24,962 nucleotides of DNA from NCBI GenBank assembly GCA_046760105.1, contig JBHIDJ010000038.1, forward strand, positions 1-24,962, given 5' to 3'. This document shows positions 7,358 through 15,120 of the stretch, one piece after another; position 1 is the stretch's first letter, and each line of letters starts with the position of its first letter. The notes beneath the pieces are model-generated. The model was given only the letters and a program-made list of their open reading frames with translations, did no database searches and was not told where the DNA came from. The translations under genes and the position numbers were made by a program. This DNA is from JBHIDJ01 sp046760105. Lineage in GTDB: Bacteria; Pseudomonadota; Gammaproteobacteria; Acidiferrobacterales; SPGG2.

Positions 7358-8429
7358 ACAGCGCCTCCACAACCGCATCACCCATCTCGCGGGTGCTGAC
7401 CTGCTGACCGCTGCCTGCGAAGATGTCGGTGGTGCGCAATCCCGCATCAAGCACGTCGCACACCGCCTGCTCGGCGCGTGCCGCCAGTTCCGGCTCGTCC
7501 AGGGAGTACCGCAACAACATCGCCACCGACAAGATAGTGGCCAGCGGGTTCGCCACCCCCTGACCGGCGATATCCGGGGCCGATCCGTGGATCGGCTCAT
7601 ATAGTCCCTTGGATGCCTGATCGAGCGATGCTGAGGGCAACATGCCGATGGAGCCAGTCAACATGGCGGCGGCATCAGACAAGATATCGCCAAACATATT
7701 GCTCGTCACGAGGACGTCAAACTGCTTCGGCGCGCGCACCAGCTGCATGGCAGCGTTGTCAACGTACATATGCGTGAGCTCGACATCAGCATACTCCGCG
7801 CCGATTTGGCCCACCACTTCGCGCCACAAGACACTTGTCTCCAGTACGTTTGCCTTGTCCACCGAACAGACCCTGTTGTTGCGCTTGCGCGCGATTTGAA
7901 AGGCCGAATGGGCGATGCGCTTAATCTCGGGCTCTGAATAGGTCAGCGTGTTATAGCCCTGCCGTTCACCACTATCCAGTGTGCGTATGCCGCGCGGTTC
8001 GGCGAAATAAATACCTCCGGTCAATTCGCGCACGATCATGATATCGAGGCCGGACACGACGTCGGGTTTCAAGGTCGATGCATCCGCCAGCTGCGAAAAC
8101 AGGATTGCCGGTCGCAGATTGCAAAAGAGATCAAGCTCAAAGCGGAGGCGCAACAATGCCCCTTCGGGACGAAGTCCCGCGTTGAGACGGTCCCACTTAG
8201 GTCCACCGACAGCACCTAACAGCACACCATCGGCCTCGCGTGCGAGCGCGAGTGTGGAGTCCGGCAACGGCGTACCGTATTCGTCATAGGCAGCGCCGCC
8301 AATAGCTGCCTGCTCAAACGCTATGCTCAACCCGTGCTGGCGCCGCAGGCACTCCAATACCTTAACGGCTTCGGCCACAACTTCCGGCCCAATACCGTCG
8401 CCCGGCAATACTGCAATCTTTTTAGTCAT
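7347..8429 (-). CDS. leuB: 3-isopropylmalate dehydrogenase
   Basis: The enzyme oxidises and decarboxylates 3-isopropylmalate to 2-oxoisocaproate with NAD, the third leucine-specific step. The 360-residue protein has the usual N-terminus KIAVLPGDGIGPEV, the substrate arginines in LRFELDLFCNLRP (about 95-106) and MIVRELTGGIYF (131-142), the catalytic lysine in VDKANVLET (Lys192), and the metal-binding/family signature NMFGDILSDAAAMLTGSIGMLPSAS (from about 244). ATG 8429 is the conserved start, yet no purine-rich Shine-Dalgarno precedes it. The bases immediately upstream belong to heptamer tract B. It is third in leuC-leuD-leuB. Confidence 0.97.
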   Translation of the reverse strand: MTKKIAVLPGDGIGPEVVAEAVKVLECLRRQHGLSIAFEQAAIGGAAYDEYGTPLPDSTLALAREADGVLLGAVGGPKWDRLNAGLRPEGALLRLRFELDLFCNLRPAILFSQLADASTLKPDVVSGLDIMIVRELTGGIYFAEPRGIRTLDSGERQGYNTLTYSEPEIKRIAHSAFQIARKRNNRVCSVDKANVLETSVLWREVVGQIGAEYADVELTHMYVDNAAMQLVRAPKQFDVLVTSNMFGDILSDAAAMLTGSIGMLPSASLDQASKGLYEPIHGSAPDIAGQGVANPLATILSVAMLLRYSLDEPELAARAEQAVCDVLDAGLRTTDIFAGSGQQVSTREMGDAVVEALSQT

Positions 8430-8434
8430 AGATC

Positions 8435-8531
8435 GTGAGTGGTGAGTCGTAAGTCGTTAGTCGTAACTTCCTAAACACTGGCCCGTAAGTCGCGGGCACC
8501 ACGACTCACGGTTCACGCTTTACGACTCACG
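8435..8531. repeat. Heptamer-period inverted tract B (leuD/leuB gap)
   Basis: The left arm (8435-8469) reads GTGAGTG, GTGAGTC, GTAAGTC, GTTAGTC, GTAACTT. The right arm (8501-8531) reads ACGACTC, ACGGTTC, ACGCTTT, ACGACTC, ACG. Both have exact 7-base period and are roughly complementary. It is a sequence variant of the AAGTNGC tracts elsewhere in the window. The right arm contains the leuD stop codon (8527-8529), and the left arm begins 6 nt before the leuB start. Confidence 0.85.
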
Positions 8532-9165
8532 AAAACAGCCACGGCGCCTCGGCTCGCCGGCGCTCTTCGTACGTCCGGATCCCATTCTCATGCTGCAGAG
8601 TCAGGCCGATCTCATCAAGTCCGTTTAACAAACAATGCTTGCGGAAATCGTCCACCCCAAATGCAAACCCTTCTCCCGTGGGGGTGGTCACCGTCTGCGC
8701 ACCGAGATCCACATCCAGCCTGTAGCCGGGCGTGGCCTCGACATCTTCGAATAGGCGGTCAATAGCTTCTGCATCCAACATCGCCGGCAAAATACCGTTC
8801 TTGAAACAGTTGTTATAAAAGATGTCGGCAAAACTGGGAGCGATAACTACACGAAAGCCGTAATCTTGCAGGGCCCAGACCGCGTGTTCGCGCGAGGAGC
8901 CACAGCCGAAGTTCTCGCGTACCAGCAAGATCTGTGCACCCTGATAGCGAGGGTCGTTCAACACAAAATCCGGATTTAATGGCCGTGCGGTATTGTCTTT
9001 GTTCGGCTCGCCTTGATCGAGATAACGCCAAGCGTCGAACAGGTTGGGACCGAATCCAGTGCGGTGAATAGACTTAAGAAACTGTTTGGGAATGATGGAA
9101 TCGGTGTCCACGTTAGCCCGATTAAGCGGCGTTACAAGGCCGGTAAGTTTTTCGAATTTTTCCAT
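8527..9165 (-). CDS. leuD: 3-isopropylmalate dehydratase small subunit
   Basis: This is the swivelling-domain subunit which, with LeuC, isomerises 2-isopropylmalate to 3-isopropylmalate. It is 212 residues from ATG 9165. Conserved segments are MEKFEKLTGLVTPLNRANVDTD at the N-terminus, IIPKQFLKSI, and the active-site loop NFGCGSSREHAVWAL. The frame is open further upstream, but those codons are repeat-derived. ATG 9165 has AGGA 8 nt upstream and gives the usual family start. The last codons and the TGA lie inside heptamer tract B. Confidence 0.96.
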   Translation of the reverse strand: MEKFEKLTGLVTPLNRANVDTDSIIPKQFLKSIHRTGFGPNLFDAWRYLDQGEPNKDNTARPLNPDFVLNDPRYQGAQILLVRENFGCGSSREHAVWALQDYGFRVVIAPSFADIFYNNCFKNGILPAMLDAEAIDRLFEDVEATPGYRLDVDLGAQTVTTPTGEGFAFGVDDFRKHCLLNGLDEIGLTLQHENGIRTYEERRRAEAPWLFS

Positions 9166-9180
9166 TGTCAATCCTGATTC

Positions 9181-9256
9181 GAGTTTGAAGTGGCAAGTCA
9201 CAAGTAAAAGAAACTCTTAGAACTAGCCAGGAGTTGCTCGCTATTCCTTACTTGTT
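9181..9256. repeat. Heptamer-period tract C (leuC/leuD gap), degenerate
   Basis: Units GAGTTTG, AAGTGGC, AAGTCAC, AAGTAAA follow each other at 7-base period from 9181 to 9208. An opposing ACTTGTT lies at 9250-9256, inside the last codons of leuC. It is weaker than the other tracts but has the same consensus and the same arrangement. Confidence 0.6.
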
Positions 9257-10662
9257 CCTTCCCACTGTCTTACATCTACAAAATGGCCCGCAATTGCGGC
9301 GGCAGCGGCCATGGCCGGACTCACCAAGTGGGTACGGCCGCCTGCGCCTTGGCGACCTTCGAAATTACGATTTGACGTTGAGGCGCAGCGCTCGCCGTGC
9401 TCCAGGCGGTCCGCGTTCATGGCAAGACACATGGAACAACCCGCCTCGCGCCACTCGAAGCCGGCATTCTTGAAAACCGTGTCCAGCCCCTCAGCCTCGG
9501 CCTGCTGTTTTATTAAACCCGAACCTGGTACCACCAAAGCCAACTTAAGGCTTGACGCTACCTTGCGACCACGGACGACCCCGGCCGCAGCGCGTAGATC
9601 TTCGATCCGTCCATTCGTACACGATCCGATGAATACCTTATCGAGCGGGATGTCACCAATAGCGGTGCCCGGCTGTAGACCCATGTACGCCAATGCGCGC
9701 TCCATCCACCCCCGCTTGACCGGGTTTGCCTCATTTTCAGGATCTGGAACACGGCCGCCGACGGGTACAACCATTTCCGGCGAAGTACCCCAGGTCACTT
9801 GCGGCTTGATGGCGGCCGCGTTCATATGAACGGTCCGGTCGAAGACGGCATCGTCGTCACTCCTTAGATCCTGCCAGGCCGCTACCGCCTGCTCCCAGAG
9901 TTTGCCTTTAGGCGCGAACGGACGCCCACGCACATATTCGATGGTCTTGTCATCCACCGCGATCAGACCGGCCCGGGCACCCCCCTCGATAGACATATTG
10001 CAGACCGTCATGCGTCCCTCCATGGATAGTTCACGGATCGCGTCGCCACCGAACTCGAAGGTATGACCGGTGCCGCCGGCGGTGCCGATTTCACCGATTA
10101 TGGTCAACACAATGTCCTTGGCCGTAATTCCGGTGCCTACCTCGCCGTCCACACTTACTAACATGTTGCCCGACTTCTTCTGGATCAGACATTGGGTTGC
10201 CAATACATGCTCAACCTCGGAGGTCCCAATACCAAAGGCCAGGGCCCCTAAGGCCCCATGGGTCGATGTATGCGAATCGCCGCACACCACCGTCATGCCC
10301 GGCAGCGTTGCCCCCTGTTCCGGGCCGATAACATGCACGATTCCCTGCCGGATATCATTCATGTCGAACTCAGTGATGCCAAACTGGGCGCAATTGGCGT
10401 CCAGGGCTTCCACCTGCACACGTGATACGGGGTCGCTGATACCGTGTGCCCGGTCGGTTGTTGGAACATTATGGTCAGCCACCGCTAAGGCCGTGTCCGT
10501 TCGCCAGGGTTCGCGCCCCGCCAAGCGCAGTCCCTCGAACGCCTGCGCCGAGGTCACCTCGTGCACCAGGTGGCGGTCGATATACAGCAGCGTCGTGCCG
10601 TCGGGCTCGCTACGGACCATGTGTGCATCCCAGATTTTGTCGTACAGGGTTTTGCCAGCCAT
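9241..10662 (-). CDS. leuC: 3-isopropylmalate dehydratase large subunit
   Basis: This is the 4Fe-4S aconitase-type subunit of isopropylmalate isomerase, 473 residues. Cluster cysteines are Cys348 in GSCTNGR and Cys409/Cys412 in GCSMCLAMN. Substrate and family segments include ADHNVPTTDR (62-71), CGDSHTSTHGALG (127-139) and GGTGHTFEFGG. The C-terminus runs a few residues past the usual GHFVDVR as QWEGTSKE, and part of that tail (TSKE) is encoded by repeat-like DNA. ATG 10662 has only a weak GGGCGG-like ribosome binding sequence. It is the first gene of leuC-leuD-leuB. leuA is not in the window. No leucine-rich leader peptide was found upstream. Confidence 0.97.
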   Translation of the reverse strand: MAGKTLYDKIWDAHMVRSEPDGTTLLYIDRHLVHEVTSAQAFEGLRLAGREPWRTDTALAVADHNVPTTDRAHGISDPVSRVQVEALDANCAQFGITEFDMNDIRQGIVHVIGPEQGATLPGMTVVCGDSHTSTHGALGALAFGIGTSEVEHVLATQCLIQKKSGNMLVSVDGEVGTGITAKDIVLTIIGEIGTAGGTGHTFEFGGDAIRELSMEGRMTVCNMSIEGGARAGLIAVDDKTIEYVRGRPFAPKGKLWEQAVAAWQDLRSDDDAVFDRTVHMNAAAIKPQVTWGTSPEMVVPVGGRVPDPENEANPVKRGWMERALAYMGLQPGTAIGDIPLDKVFIGSCTNGRIEDLRAAAGVVRGRKVASSLKLALVVPGSGLIKQQAEAEGLDTVFKNAGFEWREAGCSMCLAMNADRLEHGERCASTSNRNFEGRQGAGGRTHLVSPAMAAAAAIAGHFVDVRQWEGTSKE

Positions 10663-10730
10663 TGGGTTACCGCCCGCTCAGGGTTAATGTTGCTAACACA
10701 CCGATCAGTTTCGTCCAAGGAGATTAGTAA

Positions 10731-10752
10731 TCAGGAATCGTCCAATTCCTGG
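10731..10752. promoter_or_regulatory. Inverted repeat upstream of leuC, possible operator
   Basis: CAGGAAT (10732-10738) and ATTCCTG (10745-10751) are perfect 7-bp arms with a 6-nt spacer and a flanking T.G. The site is about 70-90 nt upstream of the leuC start, where a regulator or an mRNA leader structure could sit. No T-run follows on the minus strand, so a classical attenuator is not supported. Confidence 0.4.
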
Positions 10753-10925
10753 AGCGCTGAGCAGATTAGCTTACCCGGCGCATGATTCGCAAGGATAATA
10801 CGCTATGTGGGCTGGTGGCGGCACGTGCCCGTGATGGACTCGAAGGCGGTTATTGACCCGTAACCAGACAGGTCCGCATGCAGACCGCTTGGTTATCCCT
10901 GACCCTACAGGTGCCTAGCGCTTGT

Positions 10926-10949
10926 GGCCGTCTACTACAATTGACGGCC
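10926..10949. promoter_or_regulatory. Inverted repeat between leuC and the divergent unknown gene
   Basis: GGCCGTC (10926-10932) and GACGGCC (10943-10949) are perfect 7-bp arms with a 10-nt spacer. The right arm overlaps a TTGACG (10942-10947) that could be a plus-strand -35 element, but no good -10 is visible 17 nt further. Confidence 0.35.
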
Positions 10950-11029
10950 GACCAAAAGTAGTTCACATTGGCTATATGGTGACCGGGCGCCCACCTGGAA
11001 TTACCCAGCGCGCAAGCCTAGGTCTGGTC

Positions 11030-11488
11030 ATGAATAAAAGCGGTCAGCAAACAGTTGGCATGAATTTTCGAGAACTGCTTACGCAGCTCCAAGATCGTAT
11101 TGGCTACCATCAACTCCCGGTCAATCCGGCCGCCACAGGGCCGAAGGATCTGTTCGAGTGCTGTGCACTGCACCACGAGTTGATGACCGAACTGGTACAG
11201 GCGATCTACAAACAAAACGGTTGTCGGAAGTTAACCGATCCTGTTAATCGCCGGGACACCTTCACGGCGCTTGCACCTATTCGACTCAACGTACTGCGCT
11301 CATCGAAGACAGATATCGATGTGTTTCAGCTGATGGAGAGCCTGTGCACCGCGATTGATCAGGCTTTTGACCACGATCATGGGGAATTAGATGGGGCCCG
11401 ACCAAAAAGTTTGCCGGACGAAACGCAAAAGGCCGCCGTCATTCCATTGGCCAATTTTCGCTACCGGCGCTTCAAACCTTCGGCCTGA
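11030..11488 (+). CDS. Hypothetical protein
   Basis: This reading frame of 152 residues from ATG 11030 has no family I recognise. The product looks soluble and largely helical, without signal peptide or transmembrane segment, and has a basic C-terminus (RYRRFKPSA). A few cysteines and histidines occur in LFECCALHHEL, which is suggestive but not a recognised metal motif. An AGGT lies 6 nt before the chosen ATG. The frame is open further upstream to a TTG at 10922, and an internal ATG at 11060 is also possible. It is divergent from leuC and overlaps the 3' end of the MFS gene by 17 bp tail to tail. Codon usage resembles the neighbours, so a real gene is likely, but the start is uncertain. Confidence 0.6.
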   Translation: MNKSGQQTVGMNFRELLTQLQDRIGYHQLPVNPAATGPKDLFECCALHHELMTELVQAIYKQNGCRKLTDPVNRRDTFTALAPIRLNVLRSSKTDIDVFQLMESLCTAIDQAFDHDHGELDGARPKSLPDETQKAAVIPLANFRYRRFKPSA

Positions 11489-12605
11489 TTAGCCAGTAGG
11501 TGACAAGAACGGCCGCCGCCGCCGTGATCGCGGCCACCCCAAAAGTACCCGTCGCTCCCAGTCTTTCCCAAGTCACCCCGCTGTAGACACTCCCCAGTGC
11601 GCCGCCGAGCCCGAAGCTCGCACTGCTGTACATGGCTTGTCCACGAACCTGGTGTCTCCCGGTAAAGAAGCTTTGTACCATCTGGATCGCGGCCGCGTGA
11701 TAGGCGCCAAACGTGACCGCGTGCAGCGCCTGCGCAAATATCAGAATCCCGAGGTTTTCCGGGAACAGGCCGATAAGTAGCCAGCGTCCGGCGGCGACAC
11801 CGAAGCTCACCAATAATATCCGGCGCAAGTCCAACCACGCGTTTACACGATGCATCATCAGAAAGATGCCGATCTCGCAAATCACACCAAACGCCCAAAG
11901 CGCACCGATTAGGGTTTTTGAGTACCCGAAGGTATCCAGATAGATCGAATAGAACGTGTAATAGGGGCCGTGGCTTGCCTGCATCAGAAAACAGGCCAGC
12001 ATGAATCCCCACACTTCAGTTCGAGCAAAAACTCGGTAAAACGGCTGTTGGGACATGCGTGGCGCCTGCATCTGCGACTCTGGGATAATCAGTGTGAACA
12101 ACCAGATTCCGATCATCAGCACGAGCAGGCTTGGCAGCAACCACCAGATATGCACCTGGTCAAACAATTGTCCCAGGCCCATTACGGTGACGATAAAGCC
12201 GATGGATCCCCACAGACGGATGTGCGCATACGCGCCTGCTTGCTCGCGTAGATGGTTCAACGTAGCCGCTTCGAGCTGTGGCAGACTGGCGTCCCAGAAG
12301 AACGCAAATAACAGCATGATCGCGGCGAGCCACCAGAAGTCCTGCCCGAGAAAGACGCCGCTAAACGCCAATACGGCGAACAAGGCAGTAAGCCGAACGA
12401 CCTCCATGTACCTGCCTCGATGATCCGCTACCCAGCCCCAAATGTTTGGTGCGACAATGCGCGACAGCTGCAGGATGGCCATCAGCTGACCGATCTGTAA
12501 CGGGGTCAAGTGGATGGACTTAAGGTATAGGCCCCAGTAGGGGATCAGTGCGCCTACGACGGCAAAGTAGAAGAAGTAGAAGCCTGAGAGACGCCAGTAG
12601 GGCAT
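11472..12605 (-). CDS. MFS transporter, HcaT / MFS_1-like family
   Basis: This is a 377-residue inner-membrane transporter with about 12 hydrophobic helices. The N-terminus MPYWRLSGFYFFYFA followed by GALIPYWGLYLKS, then LQIGQLMAILQLSRIVAPNIWGWVADHRGR, is typical of the MFS_1-like group that includes the E. coli phenylpropionate permease HcaT and nucleoside-symporter relatives. The loop 2-3 motif ADHRGR is preserved. Substrate is unknown. ATG 12605 is chosen because the family begins with MPYWRLS. The frame extends 12 codons upstream, but these are repeat-derived. No strong Shine-Dalgarno precedes it. It follows aroC on the same strand across heptamer tract D, a pairing also seen in other gammaproteobacteria. 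Confidence 0.92.
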   Translation of the reverse strand: MPYWRLSGFYFFYFAVVGALIPYWGLYLKSIHLTPLQIGQLMAILQLSRIVAPNIWGWVADHRGRYMEVVRLTALFAVLAFSGVFLGQDFWWLAAIMLLFAFFWDASLPQLEAATLNHLREQAGAYAHIRLWGSIGFIVTVMGLGQLFDQVHIWWLLPSLLVLMIGIWLFTLIIPESQMQAPRMSQQPFYRVFARTEVWGFMLACFLMQASHGPYYTFYSIYLDTFGYSKTLIGALWAFGVICEIGIFLMMHRVNAWLDLRRILLVSFGVAAGRWLLIGLFPENLGILIFAQALHAVTFGAYHAAAIQMVQSFFTGRHQVRGQAMYSSASFGLGGALGSVYSGVTWERLGATGTFGVAAITAAAAVLVTYWLIRPKV

Positions 12606-12610
12606 AACAC

Positions 12611-12678
12611 CAACTTGCAAGCTACAAGTGGCAAGTTGCAAGCTTTCTTATCTTGCTAACTGGCACTTGCTACTTGTC
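12611..12678. repeat. Heptamer-period inverted tract D (aroC/MFS gap)
   Basis: The left arm (12618-12645) is CAAGCTA, CAAGTGG, CAAGTTG, CAAGCTT. The right arm (12651-12678) is TCTTGCT, AACTGGC, ACTTGCT, ACTTGTC. Both have exact 7-base period, are mutually complementary in register and are separated by about 5 nt. The aroC stop codon (12670-12672) is inside the right arm. Confidence 0.85.
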
Positions 12679-13773
12679 TTTGGAAGCAGGAATAACCGGC
12701 GTGCTGGACGTTACGTCGATGTTTTGCGCTCGATGGCGCAATACATGGTCCATCAAGACGATCGCCAACATCGCCTCGGCGATGGGCGTGGCACGAACGC
12801 CGACGCAGGGATCGTGGCGTCCCGTGGTAACGATCTCTACAGCTTCTCCGCGCACGTTTACGGTGCGTCCCGGCACGCGGATGCTCGAGGTCGGCTTCAG
12901 GGCAATACTCACGAGGATATCCTGGCCGGTGGAAATCCCGCCCAGAATTCCCCCAGCATTATTGCTTAAGAAGCCCTCTGGCGTGATCTCGTCGCGATGC
13001 TCACTGCCTTTCTGCTCAACGGACGCGAAACCTGCACCGAGCTCAACGCCCCTAACCGCATTGATACTCATCAAGGCGCGAGCGATATCTGCGTCCAGCT
13101 TTTCGAACACCGGTTCACCCAAGCCGAGTGGGACGCTACTTGCGACAACGTTGATGCGCGCACCAATGGAGTCGCCCTCCTTGCGTAGCGCTTCTATATA
13201 CGCTTCCATTTGCGGAACCTTGTCGGAGTCCGGGCAGAAAAAAGCATTTTTCTCTACTTCATCCCAGTCGAAGCGCTCCGACTTGATGGGACCAAGCTGC
13301 GCGAGGTAGCCGCGAATCTTGGTGCCATAGTGTTGGTACAGATATTTCTTGGCAATGGCGCCGGCCGCCACGCGTATCGTGGTCTCACGGGCGGAGGAGC
13401 GTCCGCCTCCACGATAATCACGCAGGCCGTACTTCTGCTGGTAGGTATAATCCGCGTGCCCTGGGCGGAAGCGCTTCATAATCTTGGAATAATCACGCGG
13501 ACGTGCGTCCGTGTTGTAAATCAACAAGCCGATCGGCGTGCCGGTGGTGTGACCTTCAAATACGCCGGAAAGGATTTCCACCTTATCGTCTTCCCGGCGT
13601 TGAGTCGTATAGCGGGTTTTTCCTGGTTTACGTCGGTCGAGATCACGCTGAATATCGACCTCAGATAGCTCGAGTCCAGGCGGACAGCCGTCCACGATGC
13701 CGCCCAGCGCCTTGCCGTGACTCTCACCAAAGGTGGTTATTGTGAAAGCCCTACCTAGCGTATTTCCTGACAT
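12670..13773 (-). CDS. aroC: Chorismate synthase
   Basis: The enzyme performs the last shikimate step, eliminating phosphate from 5-enolpyruvylshikimate-3-phosphate to give chorismate, with reduced FMN. It is 367 residues. Signatures are GESHGKALGGIVDGCPPG near the N-terminus, RRKPG, RPGHADYTYQQKYGLRDYRGGGRSSARETT, INAVRGVELGAGF and NNAGGILGGISTGQDI. The C-terminal tail ends in SKDK, whose last codons and TAG lie in heptamer tract D. The start ATG 13773 is the conserved MSGNTLG start with a weak GGCGGA-like ribosome site. A terminator-like hairpin sits about 50-80 nt upstream on this strand. Confidence 0.97.
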   Translation of the reverse strand: MSGNTLGRAFTITTFGESHGKALGGIVDGCPPGLELSEVDIQRDLDRRKPGKTRYTTQRREDDKVEILSGVFEGHTTGTPIGLLIYNTDARPRDYSKIMKRFRPGHADYTYQQKYGLRDYRGGGRSSARETTIRVAAGAIAKKYLYQHYGTKIRGYLAQLGPIKSERFDWDEVEKNAFFCPDSDKVPQMEAYIEALRKEGDSIGARINVVASSVPLGLGEPVFEKLDADIARALMSINAVRGVELGAGFASVEQKGSEHRDEITPEGFLSNNAGGILGGISTGQDILVSIALKPTSSIRVPGRTVNVRGEAVEIVTTGRHDPCVGVRATPIAEAMLAIVLMDHVLRHRAQNIDVTSSTPVIPASKDK

Positions 13774-14150
13774 AATCCGCCGTTAACGAAGACGACCCCA
13801 GTGCGGTCATTAGCACTATTGGAAAAATTGTTGCGGCCGCTGGCAGCAACAATCCCTCGTGATCGGTTATCATAACGTGCAACGCGCCGCGCCAGAACCT
13901 CAGACATCGCGCGCATCCGCCGTTTCTGACGAGCAGCCGATCGCGGCGGACCCGTTGTCCAGGCGCTTGGCGACGAAACTTGGCTTATACTTAGAAAAAC
14001 CGTAAAGCGGTGGTTAGGGTCCTTGCACACGGTCTGTGCGCGCTTTTCCGAACTCGAAGCTGAATCCGGGACCGTCTGATAACCATCGAGTTTACCCTCA
14101 GCAGGGCCTGAATTGACAGGCGAAACAGGAGGATAACAAGGAAGCCTGTG
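13774..14150. other. 377-base gap between divergent aroC and TraB-family gene
   Basis: No convincing protein gene is seen. The gap holds the minus-strand terminator-like hairpin at 13823-13853, a small hairpin AGTGC/GCACT (13800-13817), and a hairpin GCACA/TGTGC around 14025-14040. At the right end lies an AGGAGG (14127-14132) ahead of the downstream gene. A small open frame on the minus strand overlapping aroC looks like chance. Confidence 0.5.
13823..13853 (-). terminator. Intrinsic-terminator-like hairpin upstream of aroC
   Basis: On the minus strand ATTGTTGC (13853-13846) and GCAACAAT (13834-13827) form a perfect 8-bp stem with a GC-rich 11-nt loop, followed directly by TTTT and CC. No minus-strand gene lies upstream within the window. 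It could attenuate aroC or end a small RNA. Confidence 0.5.
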
Positions 14151-15116
14151 ATGACACTCGTTTCCGTCTTATTTTCCGCTGGCTGGCGAGTCCGCTTAGT
14201 ATCGGTCGCCGCCACAGTGGCCTTGTGGTTACTCTCGGTGTTACCAAACACAGAGTTGCAGCCCATGGCTGGCTTAGCGACTAGCGCACATGCTCGTGCC
14301 AGCGGCGGGCAGTCCTTAAGGTTCACCAAGGGGCTCTTATGGAAGATCGAGTCGCCAGGACGTAGCGCGAGCTACCTCTTTGGAACGATACACTCGGCCG
14401 ACCCGCGCGTTACGAAGCTACCGCCGGTGGTGAGATCAGCCTTTGATCGGGCGTCGAGTTTTACCATGGAAATGCTCATTAACGGCACTGGTATCGCGTC
14501 CATGGCAGAGGCGATGTTCTTCGAGCAGGGTCAGACCCTACGTGCGGTGCTCGGCAACGAGCTTTATAGCTTGGCCGAGCAGGCTATGGCTGATCACGGG
14601 CTCCCTACAATCGGCCTAAACAAGAAGAAACCGTGGGTCGTGATCATGTTGCTTAACACCCCGAAAGCTGAAGCCGGGCTTGCGCTCGATATGCTGTTAC
14701 AGCTTGAGGCCACGCTACAGGCCAAACCGACTTACGGCCTGGAGACTATGGAAGAACAAATCGCCGTGTTTAATGGTATGTCGCTTGACGATCAGGTGGC
14801 GCTACTCAAAGACACGGTGCGTGTACGCGAGATAATAGCGCGGCAGTTTGAGAGTTTGATACGGACCTACCGCGCTCGTGATCTGGTCGGACTAATGACG
14901 CTAGTGAATGGACATGAGCGCTTTAGGACGCCGGCATATCAAACCATGCTCGACCGGCTGCTCACACGCCGCAACGAGATTATGTTGGAACGAATGCGGC
15001 CTCGACTGGTTGAGGGAAACGCCTTCATCGCTGTCGGCGCCGCGCACCTGCCCGGTGAAAGCGGCTTGTTGCAGCTCTTACAGCAAGCAGGTTACCAGAT
15101 TAGCGTTGTTTATTGA
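14151..15116 (+). CDS. TraB/GumN-family protein, probably exported
   Basis: This 321-residue member of the TraB/GumN (Tiki-related) family is of uncertain enzymatic role in bacteria. Relatives have been proposed to be metal-dependent proteases. Hallmarks are YLFGTIHSADPRV (GxxH motif, about residues 75-87), the central YGLETMEEQIAVF, and the C-terminal FIAVGAAHLPGESGLLQLLQQAGY with the second conserved histidine. The N-terminus has basic residues followed by a hydrophobic stretch (VSVAATVALWLLSVL) and an AHA-like site, consistent with a signal peptide. ATG 14151 is preceded by AAGGA 8 nt upstream, and an in-frame GTG immediately precedes it. A full AGGAGG lies farther upstream (14127-14132). 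The stop lies 4 nt before heptamer tract E. Confidence 0.88.
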   Translation: MTLVSVLFSAGWRVRLVSVAATVALWLLSVLPNTELQPMAGLATSAHARASGGQSLRFTKGLLWKIESPGRSASYLFGTIHSADPRVTKLPPVVRSAFDRASSFTMEMLINGTGIASMAEAMFFEQGQTLRAVLGNELYSLAEQAMADHGLPTIGLNKKKPWVVIMLLNTPKAEAGLALDMLLQLEATLQAKPTYGLETMEEQIAVFNGMSLDDQVALLKDTVRVREIIARQFESLIRTYRARDLVGLMTLVNGHERFRTPAYQTMLDRLLTRRNEIMLERMRPRLVEGNAFIAVGAAHLPGESGLLQLLQQAGYQISVVY

Positions 15117-15120
15117 TAAC

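Noticed and set aside
9166..9201. Upstream extension of leuD by 12 codons
   Set aside because: Those codons are derived from the heptamer tract. ATG 9165 has a proper AGGA site and the family N-terminus.
10663..10921. Leucine attenuator leader peptide before leuC
   Set aside because: The minus-strand leader region has only short frames without Leu codon runs, and no hairpin followed by a T-run.
13755..14030. 91-residue minus-strand frame upstream of aroC
   Set aside because: It overlaps the aroC start in another frame, has no ribosome binding site or recognisable domain, and spans the terminator-like hairpin.
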